Positions 1 through 9,126 of a stretch of 64,000 nt of DNA are shown here, in pieces (position 1 is the stretch's first letter; each line of letters begins with the position of its first letter). The position numbers were made by a program, and so were the translations under genes. The notes below the pieces were generated by a model, which had not been told where the DNA came from, searched no databases, and saw only the letters and a program-made list of their open reading frames with translations. The DNA lies in the NCBI RefSeq assembly GCF_001499965.1, contig NZ_LQIT01000004.1:97132-161131 (forward strand). Reading direction: 5' to 3'. The DNA comes from Mycobacterium sp. GA-2829. Its GTDB lineage: Bacteria > Actinomycetota > Actinomycetes > Mycobacteriales > Mycobacteriaceae.

Positions 1-2
1 TC

Positions 3-503
3 CTGCCGTGCGGTGACGCCACGCTCACCCGGCACGCCAGGAAGGCGAGCCGGATGTCGGCGGTCGTGATGCAGATGAACCTGCGCCGGATGCGCCATGA
101 GCGACGGGGCATCCTGGTGGAGCCGGCGGCCGTCGAGTTCGCGGCACGGGAGTGTCTGGCGGACAGTGATTTCCGGGCTTCCCTCAGTGACCGGCTCGCG
201 CAGCCGCAGGCGGAGGCCACCGCCGTGATCGCTGAGCACTTCCCCGGGTGTCCGCCCGACCGCGCGGCCGCCATCGCGCTGCACGCCGTGGCACTCAGTT
301 TGCGCCCACGCCGCGCTGCCCCGGAGATGGACGGGGACGCGGTGCGTGCGGCGGTCGAGGCGTCGGTCCGCCATGTGGACACCGACTTCGACGAATTGTT
401 GATGGCGGGCGTCGATCGCGAGGCCGCGCTGACGGCGGTTGGCGCGCGGGTCGAGGGTGTGCTCAGTGCGTGGCGGGACGGGTTCGCGGCCCTCGACGCC
501 TGA
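3..503 (+). CDS. DUF2293-like protein, 5' end cut by the window edge
   Basis: The reading frame is open from base 3, so the gene begins to the left of the window; the first ATG inside (base 54) is probably not the start. The stretch before that ATG reads LPCGDATLTRHARKAS, which resembles the conserved opening of DUF2293 proteins, and the C-terminal part (VRHVDTDFDELLMAGVDREAA) resembles their closing helix with an H-T-D-Y/F-D-E-L-L core. DUF2293 proteins are small cytoplasmic actinobacterial proteins of unknown function. The family name is recalled from motif memory, not a search. The gene ends with TGA at 501-503 and is followed, on the opposite strand, by the end of the beta-propeller gene. 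Confidence 0.65.
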   Translation: MPCGDATLTRHARKASRMSAVVMQMNLRRMRHERRGILVEPAAVEFAARECLADSDFRASLSDRLAQPQAEATAVIAEHFPGCPPDRAAAIALHAVALSLRPRRAAPEMDGDAVRAAVEASVRHVDTDFDELLMAGVDREAALTAVGARVEGVLSAWRDGFAALDA

Positions 504-565
504 CTCTGCGTACACGGCGACGAAACGCGAGTGGCGTGGGCCCTCAGCGCAGGGTCAACGGGTCA

Positions 566-3070
566 CTAAGACACCTTCGGTCCGTTGAAAAGCAAGTCGT
601 AGACAACGAAAACCCACCCGAGTTTGACCACTGCCTTCGCCTTGTTGACATATCCCTCAATTCGCTTCACCATCGGGGCGGCAACCTTCTTAGCCTCTTG
701 CGCTACGCGGGCCAGTCCACCCTCTGCTGTCTTGGCCAACGCGGAGAGATTGTCGAGCCGCTTCTGGGTGTCGCGCTGCGCCTGTTGCAACCCTTTAACG
801 ACGGCGTCGGGAATCGCCTGCACGACCTGTCCCACCCCGTATGCGAAATTCAAACTGTCTCGCGCCCATTCCTGCACCGCTCCGCCGAAGGAACTCCCGA
901 CGTTGCGCGCCGCCTGAACCACCGATTGCACGGCGTTGGTCACCTGCTGCCCGAAGCCGACGATGGATCCACGCGCACTGTCGTTGAGCGTGTCGAGCGC
1001 CCTTGTCACCGTCGAAACCGTCTGGCGCATCGCGTGCGCGATGGCCTCCACCGACGCCCGCACCGCATTGGCGACGCTCCGGACGATCAACGTGATCGGG
1101 TTGACGGCCCTCGGCGGCGTTACCGCATTGCTCGTGCCGGTGTCGACGACCGCGAGTTGTCCGCTAAGACTCGTGGGGTCTCCACCCAGGCTCCCTACCA
1201 TCTGCCCCAGATAGAGACGCTTGCCGTCGGGGCTGACCACCGCGGACGTCAGCGCCCCGGGGTCGATCGCGATTCGACTGAGCATCGTCCCGTCTGCTGT
1301 GCTCACCACTCCGATGGCCATCTGGGCCTCGTCGCCGACGACCGTGGCGGTGGGTATGTACAACCGGGTGCCGTCAGGGCTCAGCACTGGCGGGGACGGG
1401 AACACACCACTCACGAGCGAATGCACCGCCCCGGTCGTCGTGTCGATCTTCCACAGCGTCCCCGATGGAGTGCCCCCGGGTGTGTTGGTGGAGCTTTCGG
1501 TGTAGACGTATCTGCCATCCGGGCTCACGAGGATGACGCCGTTGGTCGCCGGCGAAGTCGAGCGGTCACCGAAGTCCACCTCCACCACAACAGATTTCGT
1601 GGCGGTGTCGACGACGGTCAGGCTCGCCTGGTTCGTCGTCGACCCGAGCGGCTCGAACGTCATGGTGCTGATGAACAGTTTGGCGCCGTCAGGCGACAGC
1701 GCCAACGCCATCGGATATCCCTCGGTCAGGATCGGGTCGGGGTCCGCGGTGCTCGTCGCCGGATCGATCACGTACACCGCCCGCTCGGCGTAGTCCGCGA
1801 CGTACACGGTCTGGGCGTCGTTCTGGCTGATGACGATGTCGAGTGTCCCGGACCCGTAGGCTCCCGCGAAGACGCCGATCGGGATCGTGGCGACCTGGAT
1901 GTTGTCGTGCTGCAGGTCGATCACTGTGACGGTGCTGTCCGTGTTGGCGGTGTACAGGCGTCTGCCGTCGGGGCTGACCACCAGTCCGGTCGCGGTGGTG
2001 TTACCCAGATCGATGGCGTCCCCGGCGACCTGCCCGCTGACCGCGTCGATGACGACGATCCTGTTGTAGATTCGCCCGTCGTCACCCTGACCGATCGCCG
2101 AGACGTACAGCTTCTTCCCGTCGGGGCTGAACGCATAGGGCTTTGCCGACGTCGAGAATCCGCTCTGGAGAACGTATCCCACTTCGACCGGATCGCCGAG
2201 CCGCCGATTCGTCGCTGTGTCGATGCCGTGCACCGTGCTCATCGGCAACGCGGTGCCGCCCGGCCCCGTCATGGTGATGACGAAGACCCTGCGCCCGTCG
2301 GGGCTGGCGATCACCGCGTACGGCAGACCGCTACCGAACTCAACGCGGTCGACGACCCCCGACGGCGTCGCTGCCGCCGCGAGCGGCGCGTTGCCGGAGG
2401 GGGCCGACTCGCCGGTGGTCTGCAGGGCCACCGGAGCCGCGCTCGCGCCGCGCTGATTCTCGGGCCGATAGGCGGCCACCGCGATTTCGCTCAGCGCGGG
2501 GGCGGCGGGCGCGGTAGGCGCCTGCGGACCGGTGTCGTCGCCGATCAACTCCGGAAGCACTTCGGATACCGGACTCTCGGGCAGCATCGGTTCGACCTCG
2601 ACTGCCGGCATCTCCGCGACGGCGGGGGTCAGCACCGGTGCCGGAGCTTCCTCGACGAGCGTGAGGGTGTGCTGCGTCGACTCCGTTTCCAACCCGCCGG
2701 TGTCGACATCCGTGTCGAGGTCGTCGCCGGTGTCGAGGTCCTCAGTATCGAGGTCATCGGTATCGCGGTCGTCGGTATCGAGATCGCCGCTTTCGTCGCC
2801 GGTGTCGTTCTCCTCGCCGGCGTCGTCGTTCTCATCGCCGGTGTCGTTATCGTCGGCGGTACCGGCGTTCTCGTCATTGTCCCGAGCGTCCTGCGAGGAC
2901 GACGGGGAGGGGGCGGGCCCGCTCTCGTCGTGGGCGTAGGCAACACCCGTTCCGTTAGCGACTGCGATACCCAGCCCGAGAGCTACCGCGCCCGCGCCGA
3001 GCCACTGATATGGCTCCACGCGGTTGCGATGCCCATTCTTCGAACACCGTGCGCTGCGCTGACTTGCCAT
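566..3070 (-). CDS. Secreted seven-bladed YVTN beta-propeller protein
   Basis: An exported protein of about 834 residues. ATG at 3070 is chosen because GGGGGAA lies five bases upstream. Residues 1-45 are a basic leader followed by a hydrophobic segment ending VAYA, a likely Sec signal peptide. Then comes a very acidic, low-complexity linker rich in Asp, Glu and Thr. The middle carries seven SPDG-type repeats (SPDGRRVFV, SPDGKKLYV, SPDGRRLYT, SPDGAKLFI, SPDGRYVYT, SPDGTRLYI, SPDGKRLYL), the signature of YVTN/lactonase-like propellers, one per blade. The last 200 residues are predicted helices without a recognised domain. Propellers of this type bind partners or surfaces; no catalytic residues are visible, so an enzymatic role is not claimed. 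Confidence 0.85.
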   Translation of the reverse strand: MASQRSARCSKNGHRNRVEPYQWLGAGAVALGLGIAVANGTGVAYAHDESGPAPSPSSSQDARDNDENAGTADDNDTGDENDDAGEENDTGDESGDLDTDDRDTDDLDTEDLDTGDDLDTDVDTGGLETESTQHTLTLVEEAPAPVLTPAVAEMPAVEVEPMLPESPVSEVLPELIGDDTGPQAPTAPAAPALSEIAVAAYRPENQRGASAAPVALQTTGESAPSGNAPLAAAATPSGVVDRVEFGSGLPYAVIASPDGRRVFVITMTGPGGTALPMSTVHGIDTATNRRLGDPVEVGYVLQSGFSTSAKPYAFSPDGKKLYVSAIGQGDDGRIYNRIVVIDAVSGQVAGDAIDLGNTTATGLVVSPDGRRLYTANTDSTVTVIDLQHDNIQVATIPIGVFAGAYGSGTLDIVISQNDAQTVYVADYAERAVYVIDPATSTADPDPILTEGYPMALALSPDGAKLFISTMTFEPLGSTTNQASLTVVDTATKSVVVEVDFGDRSTSPATNGVILVSPDGRYVYTESSTNTPGGTPSGTLWKIDTTTGAVHSLVSGVFPSPPVLSPDGTRLYIPTATVVGDEAQMAIGVVSTADGTMLSRIAIDPGALTSAVVSPDGKRLYLGQMVGSLGGDPTSLSGQLAVVDTGTSNAVTPPRAVNPITLIVRSVANAVRASVEAIAHAMRQTVSTVTRALDTLNDSARGSIVGFGQQVTNAVQSVVQAARNVGSSFGGAVQEWARDSLNFAYGVGQVVQAIPDAVVKGLQQAQRDTQKRLDNLSALAKTAEGGLARVAQEAKKVAAPMVKRIEGYVNKAKAVVKLGWVFVVYDLLFNGPKVS
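2698..2790 (-). repeat. In-frame short repeat coding the acidic D-T-D-D-L linker
   Basis: A tandem array of degenerate units of about 15 bases with the core GTCGTCGGTATCGAG inside the propeller gene. It encodes alternating DTDDLDTEDLDTG-like units between the signal peptide and the propeller. Such codon repeats can change length by slippage. Confidence 0.6.
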
Positions 3071-3185
3071 GTAGTTCCCCCGGTCGTGTTTGCCGGAATA
3101 CAATTAACACGACCGTCAGCTATGTGCTAGCTAAATCAAGCAGTTTCCCCCGTTCGAACGACACACACGCGCCGGCGGGGCGGAG

Positions 3186-4562
3186 TCAACGGTTGAGCAG
3201 TGTCTTCAACTCCGTGTCGAAGCGGTCGGCGAGATCCCACAGGTCGTCGACAAGCTGCGGGCACGAGATGATGCCGACATTCATCTGCCCGCCCTGCGAC
3301 ATCACCGTGACGTTGAGCCCGGAGCCGTGGAAGATCGGACCGAGCGGATACAGCGCCTTGACCTCGGCGCCGCAGGTGTACAGCTTCATCGGCGGGCCGG
3401 CCACGTTCGAGAACACGAGGTTGTGGATCGCCGTGCGGCTCAGCGGCGTGTGCGCCATCAAGTTCATCAGCCAGCCGAACGCACCGCGCGACGGCAGCTC
3501 GGCCAGATCCACCAACAGCGTCGGGCCGAGCGACGAACTATGTTGCTTCGCATTCGAATTGGATTCAGCGATCTTACGCAGCCGGTCGAGCGGATCCTCG
3601 ATGTCGGTGTGCAGGTTGCAGAACATTCCCGACAGCTGATTGCGCCCCGGCCGGTCGGACTGGTCACGGACCGACGACGGCACCACGGCGATCAGCGGAC
3701 GGTCCGGTAGCTCGCCGAACTCCTGCAGCATCCCCCGGAGCGCGCCGGCGCACAGCGCCATCACCACGTCGTTGACCTTGACGTCGTACGCGTTCTTCAC
3801 ACGTTTGACGTCGTCGAGGCTCAGCTGCGTCAACGCGATGGTGCGCTCAGGTGTGAGCTCGGCGTTGAAGCGCGTTGCCGGAGCGCTGAACGGCGCGGCC
3901 ATGGCCGTTCCACTGACGGCACGGCCCACGGTCCGGACGACCGTCGACGCGGTACCCGGGAGGGCCCTCGCCAGCTGCAACGGCCGAGTGAGGAACCGCA
4001 GCAGCCCGTCGCCCGCGATCTCCAACGGCGTCGCGTCACCCGGTCCCTCGACCGGGTCGGGGGGTGGCGCGTCAGGATCCGGCGAACACAGCTGGTTGAG
4101 CAGATGGGCCGCCGACACCCCGTCGACCGCGGCATGGTGCAACTTGAGCATCAGCGCGAGCGCACCGCTGTCCTCGGTGTCGCCGACGCCCTCGATCACC
4201 CACATCTCCCATAGCGGCTTGCCGCGATCGAGTGGTATCGACGCGATGTGGGCACACAGTTCGGCCAGTTCCTTGCGCCCGCCCGGCGACGGCAAGCTGA
4301 CCCGTTTCACGTGTCGGGACACATCGAAGGACCGGTCTTCCACCCACACCGGATGGTCCAGATTGAGCCGGCTGTCGGCGATCTTGGCCCGCAGCTCCGG
4401 CAGCGCCGCCATCCGCGCTGCGAGATCGCTGCGGAAGCGTTCGAAGGTGTAGCCACCGGGGACCGTCGACGGATCCAACTCGATGATCGAGCACACGTGC
4501 AGCGGTACCGCGGCTGACTCGCTGTACCACAGGCCCGCGTCCAGGCCGCTCAACCGCTCCAT
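3186..4562 (-). CDS. Wax ester synthase/diacylglycerol acyltransferase (WS/DGAT)
   Basis: A protein of 458 residues, the usual length for the family. WS/DGAT enzymes join an acyl-CoA to diacylglycerol or a fatty alcohol, making the triacylglycerol or wax stores that mycobacteria accumulate. The N-terminus (LSGLDAGLWYSES) fits the family opening, and the active-site motif HHAAVDG is intact at residues 142-148. A conserved PLWEM segment sits at 116-120, and the C-terminal domain keeps the NVAGPP-type motif. The gene stands alone between the propeller gene and the MFS permease, both separated by about 100 bases. Mycobacterial genomes carry many paralogues, so the preferred substrate cannot be told from sequence. 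Confidence 0.93.
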   Translation of the reverse strand: MERLSGLDAGLWYSESAAVPLHVCSIIELDPSTVPGGYTFERFRSDLAARMAALPELRAKIADSRLNLDHPVWVEDRSFDVSRHVKRVSLPSPGGRKELAELCAHIASIPLDRGKPLWEMWVIEGVGDTEDSGALALMLKLHHAAVDGVSAAHLLNQLCSPDPDAPPPDPVEGPGDATPLEIAGDGLLRFLTRPLQLARALPGTASTVVRTVGRAVSGTAMAAPFSAPATRFNAELTPERTIALTQLSLDDVKRVKNAYDVKVNDVVMALCAGALRGMLQEFGELPDRPLIAVVPSSVRDQSDRPGRNQLSGMFCNLHTDIEDPLDRLRKIAESNSNAKQHSSSLGPTLLVDLAELPSRGAFGWLMNLMAHTPLSRTAIHNLVFSNVAGPPMKLYTCGAEVKALYPLGPIFHGSGLNVTVMSQGGQMNVGIISCPQLVDDLWDLADRFDTELKTLLNR

Positions 4563-4655
4563 TCGCGTGCAGTACCCACGTTTGCGTCTCGATCAAACAG
4601 TCGTCGCCGCCGACCCCGAGCGGAGCGTTGCCACCGCTCCGCCCGTGGCTCGGAG

Positions 4656-6035
4656 TCAAAGGGTCGACGTCGTCGCGGGCGTATCGGCTGCGCGTGCGGC
4701 CATGGCCGGTCCGCCCGCCTTGATACTGCTGGCCTCGTCGAGATTCAGACCCGTGGTCTCCGGTGCCCACACGACCGAGATCGCGGCGGCGAAGAGCAGC
4801 AATGCGGCCGCGACGACCATGGTGCCGCCGATTCCGAGGTGCTCCAGCGACAGCGGCACCAGGAAGACGCCGACGGCCGATCCGACGCGGGTGAAGGCGG
4901 TGATCAGCCCGACGGCTGTGGCGCGGACCGCGGTGGGGAACAACTCGTTCGGGTACACCCACGTGAGCACCTGCGGACCGCCGTTGAAGATCGCGAAGCC
5001 GGTGAACGCGGCGACCAGGATCAGCGTCGACGCACCCGGCGCGACGCCGAGCACCAACAACGAGAGCCCGGCGCACAACGATCCCCAGATCACCATGCGT
5101 CGCCGTCCGCTCTTGTTGATGACACACAGCGCGGCGACGACCCCGATCAGGAACAGGAACTCCAGGACGGCAGCGCCCATGTTGTGCGAGATTCCGCTCA
5201 TGCCGAATGCGGCGAGGATGTCCGGACCGAAGGTGTAGATCGCGAAAACCGGGATGTTGGAACAGGTGTAGAACGTGACGACGTAGAGCAGCCGGCCCAG
5301 GTATCCGCCGCGCAGCAGATCGCGCCACGTGGCCTTCGCGGTGGTCTCGAGCTGCAGATCCGCGACGCTGACGTCGGATCCGTAGATCCGGGTGAGGACG
5401 CGCTGGGCCTCCTCCGCACGGCCACGGCTGATGAGCCACCGCGGCGACTCCGGCGTGCCCAGACGCAGCACCAGCAGGGCCAACGCGGGGACCGCGGCGC
5501 TCGCGAGGAACCATCGCCAACCGTCGTCGCCGAGGGAGCGCATCATCGCGTCGCCGACGAAGTAGGCGCCGGCCGCGCCGACGAAGAACATGCACACCAG
5601 GCCGCTGAGGAAGGGGCCGCGATACTTCCGCGGCGCGAATTCGGTGAGCAGGGACGACGCCATCGGATAGTCGGCGGCCACCACCGCCCCGATGAAGATG
5701 CGCGCCACCAACAGCATCCAGCCCTCGGTCACAAAGAACTGCGCGATCGAGATCGCCGCGATGAGCCCCAGATCCAACGTGTACATGACCTGACGCCCGT
5801 ACCGGTCGGTGAGGAAGCCCGAGACCGCGCCACCGAAGAGCATGCCGATCAGCGCGCCGGCGCCGACCAGACCTTCCATGGCCGCCGACAGGTTGAGCTG
5901 CGGCCCGGCAGTCACCAGGGCGATACCGATACTGCTGAGGATGTAGCCGTCCAGCAGCGGCCCGCCGGCGGCGAACAGCGCCAGTCGCTTGTGGAATCCC
6001 GACAGTGGAGCGTCGTCAAGGACGTGTGGTTTCAC
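4656..6035 (-). CDS. MFS permease of the metabolite:H+ symporter type
   Basis: A twelve-helix major facilitator of 459 residues. The loop after helix 2 carries DRYGRQ, the MFS motif A (D-R-x-G-R-R/K), and the later ESPRWL motif is typical of the sugar/organic-acid symporter branch. The start is GTG at 6035 with AAGGAG six bases upstream. It is divergent from the thioesterase gene, and a TGGTCTAGCCA operator lies between the two at 6126. The shared operator with the FadR regulator and the enoyl-CoA hydratase suggests it imports the carboxylic acid that this small regulon degrades. The substrate itself is not readable from the sequence. Confidence 0.85.
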   Translation of the reverse strand: MKPHVLDDAPLSGFHKRLALFAAGGPLLDGYILSSIGIALVTAGPQLNLSAAMEGLVGAGALIGMLFGGAVSGFLTDRYGRQVMYTLDLGLIAAISIAQFFVTEGWMLLVARIFIGAVVAADYPMASSLLTEFAPRKYRGPFLSGLVCMFFVGAAGAYFVGDAMMRSLGDDGWRWFLASAAVPALALLVLRLGTPESPRWLISRGRAEEAQRVLTRIYGSDVSVADLQLETTAKATWRDLLRGGYLGRLLYVVTFYTCSNIPVFAIYTFGPDILAAFGMSGISHNMGAAVLEFLFLIGVVAALCVINKSGRRRMVIWGSLCAGLSLLVLGVAPGASTLILVAAFTGFAIFNGGPQVLTWVYPNELFPTAVRATAVGLITAFTRVGSAVGVFLVPLSLEHLGIGGTMVVAAALLLFAAAISVVWAPETTGLNLDEASSIKAGGPAMAARAADTPATTSTL

Positions 6036-6125
6036 GTTCGATCTCCTTGGTGGCAGAGCCCGCCCCCGCGGCCACAGGGGTGGCGCGGCCGCAGAGTCGG
6101 GACATTCAAACTAAACCGGGTGTAG

Positions 6126-6136
6126 TGGTCTAGCCA
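6126..6136. promoter_or_regulatory. FadR-type operator TGGTCTAGCCA in the permease/thioesterase divergent promoter
   Basis: TGGTCTAGCCA has the TGGTC..CCA layout of FadR-subfamily GntR operators. The same 19-base context, TAGTGGTCTrGCCAGTAGT (r = A or G), recurs before the enoyl-CoA hydratase gene at 9906-9924. Binding by the neighbouring regulator is inferred. Confidence 0.65.
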
Positions 6137-6245
6137 GTAGTAAAAGTAAACTGAGATGGCCGCCGTGTCGCGGCTTTCGAGAAGATTCCCTGAAGTGCGG
6201 CGGTGGCTCCGCCCCCGCCACCTGCGAGTTCAACAAGGAGTACAC

Positions 6246-6635
6246 ATGTCGTTGACAGGATCGTTATCGCGGACCGTGGGCGAGTCGGACACCGCCGCCG
6301 GGTTCGGGGACCACTTTCCCCGCGCGGCCTCCACACCGTTCGTCCTCGGACTCGCAGAAGTGGCGTGCCACAATGTGATTGCACCCGAGCTGACGGAAGG
6401 TGAGGTCACCGTCGGCACCGCCGCGACCATCGAGCACCAGCTGCCCAGCCCCGTCGGTGCGACGCTGACCGCCCAGGCGCGCCTCGTCGAACGGGAGGGC
6501 CGCCGACTTCGATTCGAGGTACAGGTGTACGACGGCGACGACGTATGCGCGACTGTGAGCCACAGCCGCGCGGTCGTCCTGGCCGAGAGGATCGAGCAGC
6601 GCCTGGCGAGCCGTGCGGCGGAACTGACTGGCTGA
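6246..6635 (+). CDS. Thioesterase-like hot-dog protein (FlK type)
   Basis: A small cytoplasmic protein of 129 residues. ATG at 6246 is chosen because AAGGAG stands six bases before it; a longer frame from 6156 lacks a ribosome site. The sequence (EVTVGTAATIEHQLPSPVG, then the RRLRFEVQVYDGD strand and a VSHSRAVV ending) matches the single hot-dog fold of FlK-like acyl-CoA thioesterases and related binding proteins. Its role is probably to hydrolyse or hold an acyl-CoA in the pathway controlled by the next gene. Only 66 bases separate it from the FadR-type regulator, and a FadR-like operator lies in that gap, so the regulator gene may have its own promoter. Confidence 0.75.
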   Translation: MSLTGSLSRTVGESDTAAGFGDHFPRAASTPFVLGLAEVACHNVIAPELTEGEVTVGTAATIEHQLPSPVGATLTAQARLVEREGRRLRFEVQVYDGDDVCATVSHSRAVVLAERIEQRLASRAAELTG

Positions 6636-6660
6636 CCACCCGAGGGCGGTACGGTGGAGG

Positions 6661-6671
6661 TGGTCGGACCA
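6661..6671. promoter_or_regulatory. FadR-type operator TGGTCGGACCA before the regulator gene
   Basis: TGGTC-G-GACCA is a perfect inverted repeat with a one-base centre and closely resembles classical FadR sites. It lies just upstream of GTG 6702, which suggests autoregulation and supports that start over GTG 6654, which would place the operator inside the gene. Confidence 0.65.
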
Positions 6672-6701
6672 CTTCACCAATCGGTAGGCAGGGGCGCAGT
6701 C

Positions 6702-7493
6702 GTGGCGAAGAGCAGCACCGGCGAACCGCAGCAGCAGTTCACGCCGGCCAAACGTATCCGCGCGTACGAGAGCGTCGTCGAGCAGATCGAAAGCGCGATC
6801 CTGCGCGGCGATCTGCGCCCCGGCCAACGCCTTCCGAGCGAGCGCGACCTGACCGTTCAGTTCGCGGTCAGTCGCGCCACCATCCGCGAAGCCCTGCGCG
6901 TCCTCGAGAGCCAGGGCCTGGTGAAATCTCGGCAGGGCGATCCGACCGGCGGCGCAGAGGTGCAGGAGTTCTCACCTGCCGCGTTGAACCGGTCGTTGAC
7001 CACGATGGTGCACCTCGAGCAGTTCGACCTCGCCGATGTCGTCCAGTTTCGGATGTCCATCGAAGGGTCGACGACGTTCCTGGCTGCGGTGTCGCACACG
7101 CCCGAACAGCTCGAGCGGATGAAGACCGCACACGCGGCGGCCGCACGGGCGGTTCCCCGTGGATACGAGGCTTTCTCGGCCGCTGACGTCGAGTTCCACC
7201 GCTCGGTCGCCGAGGCCGCGGGCAGCGGGCTGCTGCGCGTGTGCAACGAGGTCGCCTGCGGCGTGGTGCTCAACCTGATCGAGGCGAAACTCAAGGCGGC
7301 CTACGACATCGAACAGCTCATGCTCGACAGTTGCCGGCGGCACGCGCTGGTGCTCGACCAGATCGAACAGCGCAACGGGGCCCAGGCCGCGCGGATGGCG
7401 TTGCGCGACATGATGGATCACTACGGCCAGTTCATCCCCGACGACCGGCGCGCTCCGCTGGACGCCTTCGCCGCTCACATTCCGTTCGGGTGA
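6702..7493 (+). CDS. FadR-subfamily GntR transcriptional regulator
   Basis: A regulator of about 263 residues. The N-terminal winged helix (ESVVEQIESAILRGDL, then LPSERDLTVQFAVSRATIREAL) is the GntR DNA-binding domain. The rest is the all-helical FCD domain, whose D-x3-H ligand pair fits EFHRSVAEAAG, and which binds an acid or acyl-CoA effector. GTG 6702 is preferred, with AGGGG seven bases upstream; GTG 6654 is possible and would add 16 residues. Matching TGGTC-type palindromes occur here, before the permease/thioesterase pair and before the enoyl-CoA hydratase, so it probably represses all three and is released by the pathway's acyl-CoA. Confidence 0.88.
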   Translation: MAKSSTGEPQQQFTPAKRIRAYESVVEQIESAILRGDLRPGQRLPSERDLTVQFAVSRATIREALRVLESQGLVKSRQGDPTGGAEVQEFSPAALNRSLTTMVHLEQFDLADVVQFRMSIEGSTTFLAAVSHTPEQLERMKTAHAAAARAVPRGYEAFSAADVEFHRSVAEAAGSGLLRVCNEVACGVVLNLIEAKLKAAYDIEQLMLDSCRRHALVLDQIEQRNGAQAARMALRDMMDHYGQFIPDDRRAPLDAFAAHIPFG

Positions 7494-7517
7494 GGCGAAG
7501 GCGTCCGGCCCGCGCCC

Positions 7518-9083
7518 CTACCCGGAGACCGCCACCGGGCGCGGCAGTTCGAATTCGCGCGTGCTCGGGCCCACGCCGGCCTCCTGCAGTTTGAACTTCT
7601 CCACCTTGCCGGTCGGCGTCTTGGGTAGCGCGTCGACGAACTCGATGTAGCGCGGGACCTGGAAACGGGCCATCCGCTCGTGGCAGAACGACCAGATCTC
7701 GTCCTCGCTGGTGTCGAACGCCCCGGGCTTCAAGACGATCGCGACCATCACGTCCTCCTCGGTGAGGTCCGAGGCGACCCCGTAGGCCGCGCAGTCGAGC
7801 ACGGCGGGGTGCTCGCGGACGCTCTCCTCGACCTCGAAGGCGGAGATGTTCTCACCGCGACGCCGGATGGCCTCCTTCTTCCGGCCGATGAAGTAGACGT
7901 TGCCGTCCTCGTCCATCTTGGCGAGGTCACCGCTGTGAAACCACATGTTGCGCTGGGCCTCGGTGGTGGCGGCCGGGTTCTCGTAGTACCCGGAGTAGGT
8001 GGTGTAGGGCACCTTGGGCCGAATCAGCAACTCGCCGACGGTGTTCGGCGTAACCGGCTCGTCGACGTCATCGGCGATGCGGACCTCGAACTCCTCGACC
8101 ACCCGGCCACAGGATCCGGGTACCCGCGGCTGATCGAAACGCTGCGTGATGGGGATGTTGCCCTCGACCGACCCGTAGAGCTCGACCACGGTGAGCCCGA
8201 AGCGCTTCTCGAACGCCTCCACCGACTCCGGCACGGGAACACCCCAGGCGAGGCGGACGGGGTTGTCGGCGTCGTCGGGCCGCGGTTCGGCCTTGGCCAG
8301 GATGGACAGCGTCGCGCCCATGAAATCGAATACGGTGGCGCCGGTCTCGCGCACCTCGGCCCAGAACCGCGACGCGCTGAACCGTCGGCTGATTGCCGCC
8401 GTCGCGCCGAGCAGCAGCGCGGGCACGGTGGTCAGCGCGGTGGCATCGGCGTGGAACAGCGGGAACGGGCAGTACAGCACGTCGTCCTGGCGCAGGCCGA
8501 AGTCCCGGATGGCGATGCGGGCCTGCGAGGTGAAGTAACGATGCGACAGCACACAGGCTTTCGACCGTCCGGTGGTGCCCGAGGTGTAGAGCAGCGCCGA
8601 GACGTCGCTGTGCCGCACTTCGACCGGCGGCACGCTCTGCCGGTACAGGTTGCCCAACTGATCCGGCGCGTTCTGCGCGGACCCGGATGTCACCACCGGC
8701 GCGTCGATGCCGGCGCTGGCCAGCGCCACCACCAACACGTCGCGCAGGTCCGCGTCCGCGATGAAGACCTTGGCGTCGGCCAGCCGCACCGCGTGCTCGA
8801 GGCCCAGGCCCTTGAACTCGGTGTTGATCGGCACCCACGCCGCGCCGAGGCGGTTCGACGCGAACCATGTGTGCTCACAGGCCAGCGAGTTCCGCATGAA
8901 CACCCCGACCCGGTCGCCCCGCCCGACGCCGTGCACCTCCCGCAGTCCGCCCGCGAGGCGGCCGGCCGCATCCTCGAATTCGGCGAACGTGACCGACCGG
9001 CCCTCGATCTTGAGGAAGGTCCGGTCCGGCCATCGGGTCGCGGCCTCGGCGAGCGCGGAAGTCAGCGTGGCGTCATCGTGCAT
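7518..9083 (-). CDS. AMP-forming acyl-CoA ligase, CaiC-like
   Basis: An adenylate-forming ligase of about 521 residues that activates a carboxylic acid with ATP and CoA. The phosphate loop YTSGTTGRSK, the central LYGSVEGN segment, the hinge region SGDLAKMDEDGN and the C-terminal catalytic lysine in PKTPTGKVEK are all present. The overall pattern is closest to crotonobetaine/carnitine-CoA ligases. ATG 9083 has GAGGAG upstream; GTG 9143 is an alternative that overlaps the end of the hydratase gene. It lies directly downstream of the enoyl-CoA hydratase on the same strand and is most likely cotranscribed with it. The true acid substrate is unknown. Confidence 0.87.
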   Translation of the reverse strand: MHDDATLTSALAEAATRWPDRTFLKIEGRSVTFAEFEDAAGRLAGGLREVHGVGRGDRVGVFMRNSLACEHTWFASNRLGAAWVPINTEFKGLGLEHAVRLADAKVFIADADLRDVLVVALASAGIDAPVVTSGSAQNAPDQLGNLYRQSVPPVEVRHSDVSALLYTSGTTGRSKACVLSHRYFTSQARIAIRDFGLRQDDVLYCPFPLFHADATALTTVPALLLGATAAISRRFSASRFWAEVRETGATVFDFMGATLSILAKAEPRPDDADNPVRLAWGVPVPESVEAFEKRFGLTVVELYGSVEGNIPITQRFDQPRVPGSCGRVVEEFEVRIADDVDEPVTPNTVGELLIRPKVPYTTYSGYYENPAATTEAQRNMWFHSGDLAKMDEDGNVYFIGRKKEAIRRRGENISAFEVEESVREHPAVLDCAAYGVASDLTEEDVMVAIVLKPGAFDTSEDEIWSFCHERMARFQVPRYIEFVDALPKTPTGKVEKFKLQEAGVGPSTREFELPRPVAVSG

Positions 9084-9126
9084 GGTGGGTCGGCTCTCTC
9101 CTCGACGGGTGGTCAATTGGGGGCTG

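Noticed and set aside
248..3130. Long plus-strand reading frame across the propeller gene
   Set aside because: It is an antisense shadow produced by the high GC content; its translation is Arg/Gly/His-rich low-complexity, while the minus strand shows signal peptide and seven YVTN repeats.
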